Positions 54,901 to 64,000 of a DNA stretch of 64,000 nt are shown here, one piece after another. This DNA comes from Hirundichthys speculiger (lineage: Eukaryota > Chordata > Actinopteri > Beloniformes > Exocoetidae), in assembly GCA_018398805.1 (NCBI GenBank), contig JAGFBZ010000852.1, positions 208,501 through 272,500 on the forward strand, written 5' to 3'. Under the pieces are notes generated by a model, which was not told the DNA's origin, made no database searches, and worked only from the letters and a program-made list of their open reading frames with translations. How positions within the stretch are numbered: the first letter of the stretch is position 1; each line of letters opens with the position of its first letter. A program made the translations under genes and the position numbers.

Positions 54901-55928
54901 AGCAGAATTTTAAACTCAATTTGAAATTTCACAGGAAGCCAATGGAGGGAGGCTAACACGGGAGAGACCTGTCAGCACCCTCGCTGCTGCATTAATTTCT
55001 GTGTAGCAGCGATGCATATAAGATGTGTATGGCGTCTATACCCTCTCTGGTCTCTATACTTGAGCGGTATTATTTAAGCCCCTCTGTAATTACACCATCA
55101 ACCACTAGATGGCAGTGCGTCTCCTTTCCTGCAGTGCCGAGTTTCCTTTTGTTTACTTCTTATATGTAGCTCAGACACGTTAACAGAGCAAATAAGGTAT
55201 ATTTTATGTGAGTTGTCGCCGATAAATGTTGAGCTTCAGTCGTTTTTAGAGACATTACAGCAACTTTTGTTCTACCCAACTGAAAGACGACGGAGAAGTA
55301 GCGGCAGGAAATACGAAGATGAAGAGGAACAAATCTAGTGAGCGGACCGATCACATGTGCTGTGGTCCGGGTCGACGCGATGCACGGTTACATTTGGAGA
55401 GAGGTACATCTCAGTGTATGGCGGAGGGTACGCACTTACGCTGTAGCTACGGCACTGCTTTCATAAAGAAACGCTACAAATACTACAAAAAAACAGATCA
55501 GCTGAAGTGGTTTGGAACTTTAAATTCTTAATTGACTTGTTACAATCTTCCGCTTGCAAAAACAGATGTACCATAGCTAGGGATGGGAATTGATAAGATT
55601 TTTCCGATTCCGATTCCATTGTCGATACCGTTTAACGTTTCGATTCTTTATCGATTCTCTTATCGATTCTGATTGGGGGGAAAAGGAGAACAAAGAAACT
55701 GGTTCCTGTAGAGAACCAGTTCATGTAGAGAATCGGTTCTCTACAGGAACCGGTTCTGGATTCCCAACCTTAACCATAACTGTATGTGGTAATGCATGAG
55801 AGTGTGACGCAATTTTCTGTGTGTCTCTTAGCCACCGCCTGGAGTATTTTCAAGATTTCCGCCTGCAGGGCATCATGGGAGAAGACTGGATCCAGCCCGA
55901 GTCTGATCTGTGGTTGGGAAAGCCCTGA
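48861..55928 (+). CDS. C4orf33: C4orf33 homologue, UPF0462 family protein
   Basis: Exons 48861-48925, 48992-49185, 52897-52957, 53032-53083, 53172-53371, 55832-55928 sum to 669 nt (222 residues plus stop), with phases consistent at each junction. Conserved blocks: [88 protein letters not shown] and [13 protein letters not shown]. All match the human protein as I recall it (about 199 residues). Its molecular function is not established to my knowledge. The position next to SCLT1, transcribed away from it, supports orthology. The fish form has about 22 extra N-terminal residues. Confidence 0.94.
50224..50486. mobile_element. hAT-like insert with CTTCTCAA ends
   Basis: CAGTCCTTCTCAAATAGTGG at the left and TTGAGAAGTACTG at the right, with TCTGAGAC and TCTCAGTC outside (6 of 8). 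A related inverted stretch occurs at about 6985-7210. T-run at 50287-50304. Confidence 0.5.
51046..51310. repeat. 53-bp tandem repeat, five copies
   Basis: Unit starts GAAGACTAACCAAGACTACC and contains AGCTAGCCTAAGCTAGCC, a near palindrome. Starts at 51046, 51099, 51152, 51205 and 51258, with only a few substitutions. Confidence 0.93.
54035..54965 (-). mobile_element. LINE (Rex1/L2-like) reverse-transcriptase C-terminus and 3' tail
   Basis: The minus strand is open from 54959 to 54633 and reads [60 protein letters not shown], the conserved C-terminal end of fish non-LTR elements of this type. The tail continues to an ATTGA-like run at 54035-54050. It sits in the last C4orf33 intron and is truncated at its 5' end. 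Confidence 0.8.
55577..55770. mobile_element. hAT-like fragment TAGGGATGGGAATTGATAAG
   Basis: The left end and GATTCC/TATCGATTC-rich body resemble a common fish hAT family. An internal palindrome is formed by GTAGAGAACCAGTT and ACCGGTTCT-type blocks. Right end unclear. It lies just upstream of the last C4orf33 exon. Confidence 0.55.
55832..55928 (+). CDS. C4orf33: C4orf33 terminal exon
   Basis: Completes a Phe codon, then [20 protein letters not shown] and [11 protein letters not shown], stop TGA. An AC dinucleotide run (55959-55992) begins 30 bp after the stop, inside the presumed 3' UTR. I saw no clear poly(A) signal before the hAT element at 56375; an AATAAA at 57489-57494 is the next candidate. 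Confidence 0.92.
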
Positions 55929-55952
55929 GCTTTTTAAGAAACTGCCACTTCT

Positions 55953-55958
<6 letters not shown>

Positions 55959-55992
<34 letters not shown>
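55959..55992. repeat. (AC)n microsatellite
   Basis: About 17 AC units in the presumed C4orf33 3' UTR; a shorter run lies at 56111-56127. Confidence 0.95.
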
Positions 55993-55993
<1 letters not shown>

Positions 55994-56374
55994 ACCCGAG
56001 CAACTGCAGGGCAACAGTTTAAATACTCAGACGGCGAACAGAGACGAGTCAGTCTTTATTACCTAATGATGGGAAACGATATCAGCCTGTCAGACCGTGC
56101 TGGAGTTCACACACACACACACACAGACTCTCCTCAGACCGCCTCCACAGACCGTGAGCTTGTGTGATGTCCTTGGTGATGGAGCGTGCTCCGTTTGACA
56201 TCCACGTCGGCGAGATAACCCCGAAGGTCCCCGTGATTCTTTGCCCCGACTGTCAGGAAACAGACTCACAGATGTGGACAGCCAGCTCGGTTGTGTGTTC
56301 AAAACAGGTTCCCCACATACACACAGAGCTTTTCCATAAATGCTTCTGATAATGACTAAAGGACCTCCTCTGTG

Positions 56375-57413
56375 TAGGGGTGCACGATAACTGTCGGGCC
56401 GATAACTATCGCTCTGATAACAGGAAATTATGACGTCATCCCGATAACTCCGATATCATGACGAATAGCTCCGATAACATATATTTATCAACACAGCAGT
56501 GCCTCGCTCCCTCTGAGCCTTGAATGACCGGCAGTGAATGTTATGTTCAAGTGACGTCGGCATAATCAGAAAAACGATTACTGAATAAGGAAAATCAATA
56601 ATACCCCCTCATGCCAGAAAACAACTTTTTAACTCGGTCATCATTTTGGTAGTTGAATTGATAGTTGAGTATTTTCCCACATGTTACACATAAAAAAAAA
56701 GAAAAAAATAGAAAAGGCTGAAAGAAGACTAGCAAACGAGGGAATGTGGGAATTTACGTTACACCTTGAATGCAGCCTGCAGCACAGCGCTGATCACAAC
56801 AAACATGGCGGCGTGAAAACTTCGTTAGAAGATAGTTTGGTGGTTATTTGTGACGAATCCTCCAAGCGAATTCTAAGAGGAGGGAAGCACAAGCTTTGAT
56901 ACGTCAAACCCGATCAGCCACCTACAACCATAACAATCGCTTCCGTGGAGTTTTGAAATCACGCTAATGTGAGCTAACGAAAGCTAATGCTAACATGCGC
57001 AAGCCAGCAGCAGTCTCTCCTCTCCCTCATTCCTCTCATCTAAAGCTTCCATGAGATTAAAAAATAAAAACTACTAAAAACCTAGCCAAAATCCTTTAAA
57101 TGTTAATCTTTTTCAGTTAGTAATTCTGATGCATGTATTTCCATCAGTTCAAGGAGCCTTTATTTTTTATATCAGTCAGTAATGAACTTTATTTAAGTTA
57201 ATGTGAGATATCAAATAGGTTTGTTTGATAGTTTTATGAAAATGTTTGAGAGGCTTGTCAGTAGTTTTTCATTGGAAAAAATAAATATCTGCTCATTTAA
57301 AAAGTCCAAACTATTTTTGGTTTTGTTCATAGTATTGATGTAATGATCTAAGGTATATGTGTGTGTTATCGGTTATCGGTATCGGTTTTAAAAAACAGTT
57401 ATCATGCATCCCT
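56375..57413 (+). mobile_element. hAT-type element, TAGGGATGCACGATAA family (copy D)
   Basis: Left TAGGGGTGCACGATAA, right ATCATGCATCCCT with the final A lost. 8-mers CCTCTGTG and CCTCTGTT flank it. It lies 3' of the C4orf33 gene. Confidence 0.88.
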
Positions 57414-58400
57414 CCTCTGTTGAATTAATTTTGCAGAGAACGTAGTTGACATATTGATGACGTGTTATTTTCTTCTCAGTGATTGACAAATAAAAGTGAG
57501 TAACAATCATTGTCTGTCTTTCATCAAACTTTTCAGGTGATTCGCTCCTCTCTCCAAACAACGGCAGACGATGAGATCGTTTGCTTGTTTGCTCGCGGGT
57601 TTTTTTGCCACCAGAGCCGTCTGCCGTTGGCTTCGCTCTTCCTGGTTCCTCAGGTGGCAGGCAAATGTAAAAGAGGGCTTGTCTGTCACAGCGCCCGCCA
57701 AGAGAGCAAAGACGCACATTTCACGAGCTCTCAAAGCGCTCCTTTCACCGCGGCACATCTACAAAGTTACTTTTGTTCCTTTAATATGGAATCAAACGGA
57801 AAATCTTCTCATTTAAAATAGCAGTCTGAGGGGAAAACTCCGCTATGCAAACTGAAATTAATTATCGCTTCAGTGGGAGGAAGATACATTTATGAGTTAA
57901 ATGTCAGTCCAAAAGGTTTTGTTTGAGTCCTGATTTTCATTCATAAGTTTTGTGTGCTTAAAACTTAAACGTTTAATTTGTAAAAGATGTAAGGGATTTC
58001 TCACCGCAATGAGTTGACTTTATAAACCCTCAACTTCTGACTTCATACCCTTAAATTTGGATCATGTTTAGACCAAAGGTCTGGGGTACCAGGACCTGAT
58101 CAAATGATGATCTGGATCTAGACTTCGAGGAGTAAGATGCATCCACGATTCAAACTGCTTTAGATCCTCGTATCTGTGTGCAAGGTGCCGACCTGATCCA
58201 GTGGTAGCTGCTGACGACTGATGCTGCAGCGAAGCAGAGACGAATCCCTGCTAGTCACAACGATCTAGAGCTGCGGTTCACATCAGTAGTGTAGTAAATG
58301 CAAAGGCTGTTTCGTTTCTCTACAGATCCCATCCTTTTTATTTTCTCCTTTCGATACAGAGAGTTATTCTGGTTCCTCTGGATTCAACTCTGGTCTACAG
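57414..58400. other. Intergenic sequence 3' of C4orf33
   Basis: Between hAT copy D and the LINE tail. ORFs of 60-109 codons on both strands lack family motifs. AATAAA at 57489. Confidence 0.4.
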
Positions 58401-59060
58401 TTCAATTTTATTTGTATAGCGTCTGTTACAATGTCAATTGTCTCTTGGCGCTTTACAGAGACCCAGAGCATGACCCCTGGGCAAATATCATTAACTAAAA
58501 TTATAATATTCAATCCAAATCAAGGATAATGGCAAGTAAAAAACTCCCACAGAGGGAGAAAAAAAAACCTTTAAGCCAAACAGTGGCAAGGAAAAACTCC
58601 ACTTTAAGAGGAAGAAACCTTGGTCAGGACCTGGATCATATGTAGTGGGGCAGACAACAGAAAAATCGTGCAAATAGTGATACAAGCACCAAACTTGGCA
58701 TGTTTATTCCTTAGGGGACATTTAACAAATCTGCCTGATTGGCCATTTAAAAATCCAAGATGGCCGCCAGTTTTCAAGATGGCCGACATTACAGCGCCGT
58801 AGCCAGGTGGTGTTAGATGGCATGCTAACAGAATTCCTAAGGGGGGTGTAAATGAACATCAATATGAAATGGCAAAGGGATAGCAAACAGCCTACGGGGG
58901 CTGAAATTTTTCTAAGGGGGGTCTAAGGCCCTTATCCTTATCCTTATCCTTATCCTGCTCAAGCGTCTTTCTGTAGAGCGTGGACAGATCAGCAAGCCTG
59001 AAAATAGGTGGATCTGTACCCTCACTTGCAGCTTTCATGTCACCGATGTAAGTGACCAGT

Positions 59061-59729
59061 TCAGAGAAAGCAAGTGGATAGGCATCCTTCTTTGGGAGCA
59101 GCTCTTCTATCTTTTTCTGCTCTTGAGCCTTCAGGTGAGCTCGTTCTTCGGTTGTACAATGCAACCAAACAAGCAGGGTGATACTTCATCTCCTGTGCCA
59201 CGACGTCTCCTGCACTCAGTTTGGCAAGGAGCTTTCCATCGTTCAGACTTTTGGCACATTTGTTAAGTCTCTCATTCAGCTTCATTGTCATCGCTTCTCT
59301 TAGGTCATCTCCTGGCTCTTCACATAAAAAGCATTCTGTTGCTTTATGGTCTCGGACTCTCCGTGGTAATTTGCTACCGGTGCTCTTCTCTGTAGCAGTT
59401 GCAGGAGTTGATCTTTTCTCGGCTCTTTGTAACTTTGTGTTGTTAAACAGAAGCCTGTAACTTTCATGATATTTTGCCTTGTTTTTCCTCAAGGTTTTCT
59501 CTATTCCATTACCCTCATCAAGTCTTGCAGGGTTAAGCTTGATTGGTAGCTGATTGATTGCATGAAACCGAGGGATATTCCTTGCCAAGAGGCTGTACCC
59601 ATCATCTGCCTTTTTGGCACAATTTGTATGTGGACATTTAAGACCTTCCTTCTTGTGCTCTTGACAAAGGCAACACTTGTCCCAGTCAATGTGCCATGAC
59701 TTACTGGTAGATTTCATGTCCATAGCCAT
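59061..59729 (-). CDS. Unfamiliar cysteine-rich protein inside a 4.3-kb inverted-repeat element
   Basis: Open for 222 codons. It starts MAMDMKSTSKSWHIDWDKCC, with a first Cys cluster CCLCQEHKKEGLKCPHTNC and a second CFLCEEPG, followed by basic and Leu-rich helices. At about residue 200 the frame breaks, and the minus frame at 58892-59164 appears to continue it: EERAHLKAQEQKKIEELLPK, AYPLAFSELVTYIGDMKAAS, FRLADLSTLYRKTLEQ, then a DK dipeptide run. Similar proteins occur, I believe, as uncharacterised transposon-linked proteins in fish and cnidarians. I do not know a function. Zinc binding is inferred from the Cys spacing. Confidence 0.6.
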   Translation of the reverse strand: MAMDMKSTSKSWHIDWDKCCLCQEHKKEGLKCPHTNCAKKADDGYSLLARNIPRFHAINQLPIKLNPARLDEGNGIEKTLRKNKAKYHESYRLLFNNTKLQRAEKRSTPATATEKSTGSKLPRRVRDHKATECFLCEEPGDDLREAMTMKLNERLNKCAKSLNDGKLLAKLSAGDVVAQEMKYHPACLVALYNRRTSSPEGSRAEKDRRAAPKEGCLSTCFL

Positions 59730-60113
59730 TTCAATGTTCAGGGTCGAGGGTTGATCCTTTTACCACCCTGCACTTTCTTGTATGGGATACAACTAGGTTC
59801 ATTCGTTTTGCCCTACACCTAGCCCGATCGTTCATACAGTGTCATTTAAGTCCCGTGCGATCTGTACGCCATCCAGATAACTTAAAACCCCGTTATCCTT
59901 GGCTCGGCTCTCCCGTGCTGGCACATCCTGTCTATTCAGGTGCGGCTGCTTAACTGATCTGGGGTTGGTTAGGCAGCATTTGGGACACTAAGTACTCTTG
60001 GTGCAGTATCATACTGAATCCTGCTTAGCTGACACTGAACCCCATGCTGAATTTCACAGCAGTGATGTCACCAGTGTGCCCTGGTAGTGCCCGACAATCA
60101 CTCCTTGTGGCGG

Positions 60114-60190
60114 TGGCCGAGAGGGCATGGGCGTTGATCTCTTATGCCATGCGAATGGGTGCAGTAATCTTGCGGCTGGGGTTCGATTCC
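60114..60190 (+). other. tRNA-like Pol III box pair
   Basis: TGGCCGAGAGG (60114-60124) fits an A box and GGTTCGATTCC (60180-60190) is a textbook B box, 56 bp apart, as in tRNAs with a long variable arm or tRNA-derived SINE heads. No clean cloverleaf could be drawn by eye. Confidence 0.4.
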
Positions 60191-60524
60191 TGTAGAGGAT
60201 GTTACAACTTTTCAGTTTGCGGACATTCTCAAAAACTAACTGGGTTTCTCCTGATGCCCGTGCATTTCAAAATAAAATATCCTTTGATGGCTTCATGCAC
60301 ATTGAAATTTGGAGCTAGACACACTCCATCACACACAGAGACTCTCTGGGCCTGATTTACTAAGATCCTGAATAAAGAGTACTAAATTGCGTGTGCACTG
60401 AAAAAGTTTGCGCGTGCTGTTGTTGTGTGTTTTGCGGGTGATCAACTAAGAATGCTCGCGCAATTGATAACGGGTGCAAACCGCAGTATTTAAATGAGGT
60501 GTTGCGTGTCTTACGGTTTGCGCC

Positions 60525-60884
60525 ATGGAGAGTCTGGATGGAAAGCAGGATAGACGCAAGCGCAAAATGAAATTTGATGAGTTGGAGTTAGAGATATTAG
60601 TGGAAGAGGCAAATAAACACATTCATGAACTAAAGCAAATAAATTTAAACATTACCAAAAGAAACGCAATATGGGAGAATATCTGCGATAGAATAAATGC
60701 AGTTGGTAAAACAAAAAGAACGGCAGATGAGGTTAAAAGAAGGTGGCAAGATATAAGGCGAAGAACTAAAGAAAAAGTGGCCTTTAACAAGACAGGTGGA
60801 GGGCCTGTGGAAGAGATGCCTGCGAAGAGATGCCTAACCAGCAGGTGCAGCTCACCTTCTGGAGCCAACTGCAGAACAAGGTAG
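60525..60884 (+). CDS. Harbinger-type Myb/SANT-like DNA-binding protein (first exon)
   Basis: Starts MESLDGKQDRRKRKMKFDEL, then a trihelical Myb/SANT-like domain: ILVEEANKHIHELKQINLN, AIWENICDRINAVGKTKRTA and EVKRRWQDIRRRTKEKVAF. The spaced Trp residues (IWEN, RRWQD) and TADEVKRRW are typical of the Myb-like accessory protein of PIF/Harbinger transposons. An aag|gtaggc donor at about 60880 suggests the true exon ends there. No DDE transposase gene was seen in the rest of the element. Confidence 0.75.
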   Translation: MESLDGKQDRRKRKMKFDELELEILVEEANKHIHELKQINLNITKRNAIWENICDRINAVGKTKRTADEVKRRWQDIRRRTKEKVAFNKTGGGPVEEMPAKRCLTSRCSSPSGANCRTR

Positions 60885-61539
60885 GCGCACAAGAAACACT
60901 TTTTTCTCCATGAAAACATGTGATTTATTTATTATCACAAATAAAAAAATGAATGTGCCTCCCAGTGTTTCCACTAGAAAAAATTGGCACCGGACAATGT
61001 GACCGGCAGGTTTTCAATTTACCGGACAAATGTTTGAAATTCCGGTCACATAGGCTATATGAATTTATTGAGGTTAAAAATAAATCATATGCAGTAGTAC
61101 GATATCAATGCAAGTCATTTAATAGTGTTTTTTTATTAAAAAACAGGCTATTTCAAATAAAATAAGTCCCGTCAATTGACTCACGAGCGTAACTTAAAAA
61201 AAAAAAATAAATTAAATATTGCAGAAGCTCGCGCTCTTCTGACTCCACTGCGCTGTTTTAATGCGGTTCTGCAGAGAGAAACCTCTCTCTGCTGGCACAC
61301 TGGAGACAGGGATCAGCAGGCTATCTGGGCCAGTTGAGCCCACTCGGGGTAGATTTCACTGAAATCCCCGATGAGAACTTCACAGGCCGTTCAAGCCTCC
61401 ATAACCGCGGAGCGCTGTCATTACGGAGATGCGTCTCTGCGCACCTGTGGCATCAATGAGTGGAGCTGTGGCTGGAGCCCACTCGTCCTCACACACTACT
61501 CATTTGTAAAAAAAAGTATATGTTTTTTCATAAAATCCA

Positions 61540-61678
61540 TCCATCCATCCATCCATCCATCCATTAGCTTCCGCTTATCCGAAGTCGGGTCGCGGGGGCA
61601 GCAGCTTCAGCAGAGACGTCCAGATCCCCCGGCCGCTTCCACCAGCTCCTCTGGGAGAATCCCGAGGCGTTTTTCATA
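61540..61678 (-). mobile_element. LINE-like 3' tail with ATCC microsatellite
   Basis: Six ATCC units (61540-61563), then CTTCCGCTTATCCGAAGTC, GGTCGCGGGGGCAGCAGCTT and GGAGAATCCCGAGGCGTTT, a very common teleost interspersed repeat. On the minus strand it would end in (GGAT)n, as RTE-like elements do. Confidence 0.6.
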
Positions 61679-63172
61679 AAATGATGTGGAAATAACCCAT
61701 TTTATTACAACTGAAATTGTGCTTGGGAGGAGTATTTTCACGGGACATTTTGACCAGAGAGTTTATAAAATCCCGGACTTCCGCATATTTTACCAGACAA
61801 AGTCCAGCAATTACCAGACAACGGAACCCTGGGGCCTCCTGTGGCAACCTTTTGCTGAATAATACTCGATTTAACATTCATATAAAATATTTCTCCTTTT
61901 GCATGTGCAAACAAATTTACACGAGTCCGAAAGACTCTCTCTGCATATTCTTTGATTTTGGCGATGTCGCCTCCTTGCCACAATAACAGCAGCCATCGGT
62001 GCGTAATGCTGGGCAGATTAGCACCTTCCTTTCGAACGTACTAAATACAGACGCAATCACAATCCCCGCAATTACTTTCAGGGTTGGTAAATCTCATTGC
62101 GCGTGGTAAATGAACCTATTTGCATTTTCCCCTCCCAGTATTTAGCGCTTTCTGGCGGGTACGCCCCATATTGTTTATTCATCAGGGCAAAAGTGCTAAA
62201 TGAACAGCGTGTGCTATTTTGCTCATTTGAGAGGCGCAGTCCTCTTTGCACGCGGTTAGTAGATCAGCTTGCACATTGGTTTGCGGGTGGTGTCAAGTTT
62301 GCACACGTTTTTACGCACGCAAACCTTTAGTAAATCAGGCCCTCTGTGTGCTACCCTCACCTAGTTTAGCCCATGAGCCAACATGGGGTACCAGGGTGTG
62401 GCCGTTGCCGTGCACTAGCAACTTCTTGGAGCCATAGGTGAGAGTTGAGCCAGTAGTGAGGACCAGTGCCAGGAGTCCATTCAAAGGAATGTGGCTGACT
62501 GCTAAAAAAAAGGTACTACCTCTACCACCAAGCCCTACACCCCATGCACAAGCAGCTATTGCTATGTACAGTATAACAAGCGATCAAGCCATGCATGCAA
62601 TACAAAATCAGAAAAAAGTCATCAAATCACCCAAACATGAGAAAATAATTTATTTGAGGGTGTTGAAACTAGAAAAAAAGGATCCATCATATTTGAAAAC
62701 ATACAAATTGACACCAAGATCACCCATATCAACAAAATATGTGCATTTCTATGAGAAAAATCATCTTCGGCAGGTCAATTTGGTCGCCATCTTGAAAAAT
62801 AGCAGCCATCTTGGATTTTCAAATGGCCAATCAGGCAGATTTGTTAATTATCCCCTTGGAAATCACCATGCAAACTTTGGTGCTTGTATCACTATTTGCA
62901 CGATTCTACTGCAAAATGACTGTTATCTGCCCCACTAATGGGGGGACCTTCCTGATGAAGACCAGCCGGGTAAAGAAAGAAAAGAGAGGAGAGACAGGAC
63001 AGAGAGAGGATGGAGGACAGAGAGAGGAGAGCACAGAAACGACTGAATGAAATGACTACATAAACAGATGCAGGTAGCAGCACTGAGGTGAGATGGTCAG
63101 AGGACTAGATCACCGGTCACCACGGCAGCCGACACCTCGAACACACCTACACACACAGGTGGAGTCAGGGAC

Positions 63173-64000
63173 GGACCGGTAATCTGGATTCTGGAAAAGT
63201 CCAAAAACCATCCGGTCTATGGCCGTCAGCTCTGATCAATAACCACAATTATCAGTCTATCTACTAACAGCAGGAGGCGCTAAGACGATCATTTATCATT
63301 TACAGGCCTAAAAACCGACAAAGCAGACTAACATTAGTGTCTGTCAACAGAAAGATGGCAGCAGAAAACGCAAGGAGAAAGATGGATGTGAAAAATTAAA
63401 ACTAAAGAAAGCTAAGTAAGTTTGAGGAGGAGAAGTGTTTTCCATTTAGTCACTATTTATCTTTGTCTTCTCTTTCGTGGTGCTGGTGGGTCAATGTCTG
63501 TGGAACAGGCTACAAATGTTGTTTGAAGGATGATTGGTTGAATGGTTCCCCAACTAACCACAGCAGCACTGCATGGAGAGATTTAATTTTAAAAATCAGT
63601 ATAATATCAAGGGTTCTACAATAGTATTTAGTCTAGTGGTTCAGTGGGTGGATTCTCATAGTGGTTTGTAGGTTTATTTCCAGCGTTGCAATATGTTGTT
63701 TTGTCCCTTTTTTAGCCATTGCTTTCTCTCCATCCAATAAAGGCCATTAGTAGAAAATCTTTTAAAAAGAAGCTGATATGACATATAAACCATAACCTGC
63801 TAACTACTGCTGACCAGATGGTGAATAATCTACTCTGTTGGGTTCATAAATGTGTAAATCTGATTCTGATGGAGTCAGAGCCTCACCAGCCATGAATCTC
63901 ACCACATGTCACTGGTTATGAGGCATTATTTATGGTTTACATATCAGAACATTTTCATTTCAAACATAAAAGGAATATTTTAAATAAATGTATGCTTTAT
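63173..64000. other. Right-end sequence, no recognisable feature
   Basis: After the LINE tail. A+T-rich, no open frame of note and no clear repeat. Confidence 0.5.

Larger units (their letters stand above)
60348..62342. mobile_element. Harbinger-like element with Myb gene
   Basis: Terminal inverted repeat GGGCCTGATTTACTAA at 60348-60363 and its exact complement at 62327-62342. It is flanked on both sides by TCT, a 3-bp target duplication as expected for PIF/Harbinger. It contains the Myb/SANT gene and, from 61540, a LINE-like tail. The transposase half appears to have been lost. Confidence 0.8.
58643..62937. mobile_element. 4.3-kb element with about 150-bp terminal inverted repeats
   Basis: The left end TAGTGGGGCAGACAACAG and the complement of the right end TAGTGGGGCAGATAACAG continue as imperfect inverted repeats for roughly 150 bp (CGTGCAAATAGTGATACAAG, AATCTGCCTGATTGGCCATT, ATCCAAGATGG). 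It is flanked by ATG on both sides (58640-58642, 62938-62940). It is inserted in a LINE tail, carries the cysteine-rich ORF, and hosts the Harbinger insertion. I cannot place it in a superfamily. Confidence 0.75.
58401..63172 (-). mobile_element. LINE 3' tail (Rex1/L2-like), split by the 4.3-kb element
   Basis: 58401-58642 and 62938-63172 are the two halves of a tail whose homologue at 54035-54330 runs without this insert. Shared blocks: TTTTATTTGTATAGCGTCT, GCGCTTTACAGAGACCCAGA and, after the insert, CTAGATCACCGGTCACCACG and ACACACCTACACACACAGGT. The strand is inferred from the RT-coding copy at 54.6 kb. Confidence 0.7.

Noticed and set aside
57388..57821. Overlapping ORFs of about 80-110 codons on both strands downstream of C4orf33
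   Set aside because: None shows family motifs, and part lies in the end of a hAT element.
58643..62937. Polinton (Maverick) or CACTA assignment for the inverted-repeat element
   Set aside because: The ends could be read as AG...CT or TAGTG...CACTA, but no 6-bp duplication, integrase or polymerase supports Polinton, and the CACTA motif would be at the wrong end for a CACTA element.
1..64000. CRISPR arrays, operons, phage or bacterial defence loci
   Set aside because: The tandem arrays lack spacer structure and all real genes are spliced vertebrate genes.

Overview
The window is teleost fish genomic DNA. Genes are split into short exons with GT/AG borders, and the encoded proteins are vertebrate-specific. 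Introns and spacers are packed with small hAT-type elements, Tc1/mariner, Harbinger and LINE remnants, and there is an NLRC3-like/B30.2 immune-receptor pseudogene of the kind expanded in ray-finned fish. I cannot name the species from sequence alone.

Three host genes can be reconstructed exon by exon. (1) GALNT7, plus strand, 1740-11999: only its 3' part (half of the catalytic domain, the ricin-like lectin domain and the stop) lies in the window. It carries two tandem versions of one 183-nt exon (1740-1922 and 2175-2357), which look like alternative exons. (2) SCLT1, minus strand, 47938 to 24807: 21 coding exons that join in frame to 681 residues, close to my recollection of about 688 for human. 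It is a coiled-coil protein of the centriole distal appendage. (3) A C4orf33/UPF0462 orthologue, plus strand, 48861-55928: six exons giving 222 residues. It lies head to head with SCLT1 across about 0.9 kb. Its first exon adds a hydrophobic signal-peptide-like leader that the human protein, as I recall it, lacks.

Between GALNT7 and SCLT1 (13.1-24.6 kb) there is no intact gene. The stretch holds LINE fragments, a 24-bp and a 23-bp minisatellite (the latter with 21 YY1-like motifs), a hAT element with a perfect 8-bp target duplication, and a broken NLRC3-like gene. In the NLR remnant, N-terminal, NACHT, LRR and B30.2 pieces are all recognisable in order. A processed HSP70/HSC70 pseudogene sits in an SCLT1 intron near 28.5-29.0 kb.

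At least five families of small elements have TAGG-type terminal inverted repeats and 8-bp target duplications (hAT signature). Several sit beside SCLT1 exons. One has its target duplication inside the splice donor of the exon at 35126-35224, and that copy together with an inverted sister copy brackets two exons. The right end (58.4-63.2 kb) is a four-level nest: a LINE tail, split by a 4.3-kb inverted-repeat element with an unfamiliar cysteine-rich protein, which holds a Harbinger element with a Myb/SANT gene, which holds a LINE-like tail ending in an ATCC microsatellite.

I found no prokaryotic-type system, CRISPR array or operon. The most promising points are the GALNT7 twin exons and the in-frame intron between them, the leader on the C4orf33 protein, the hAT/splice-donor junction with its possible circular RNA, and the nested element at the right end.
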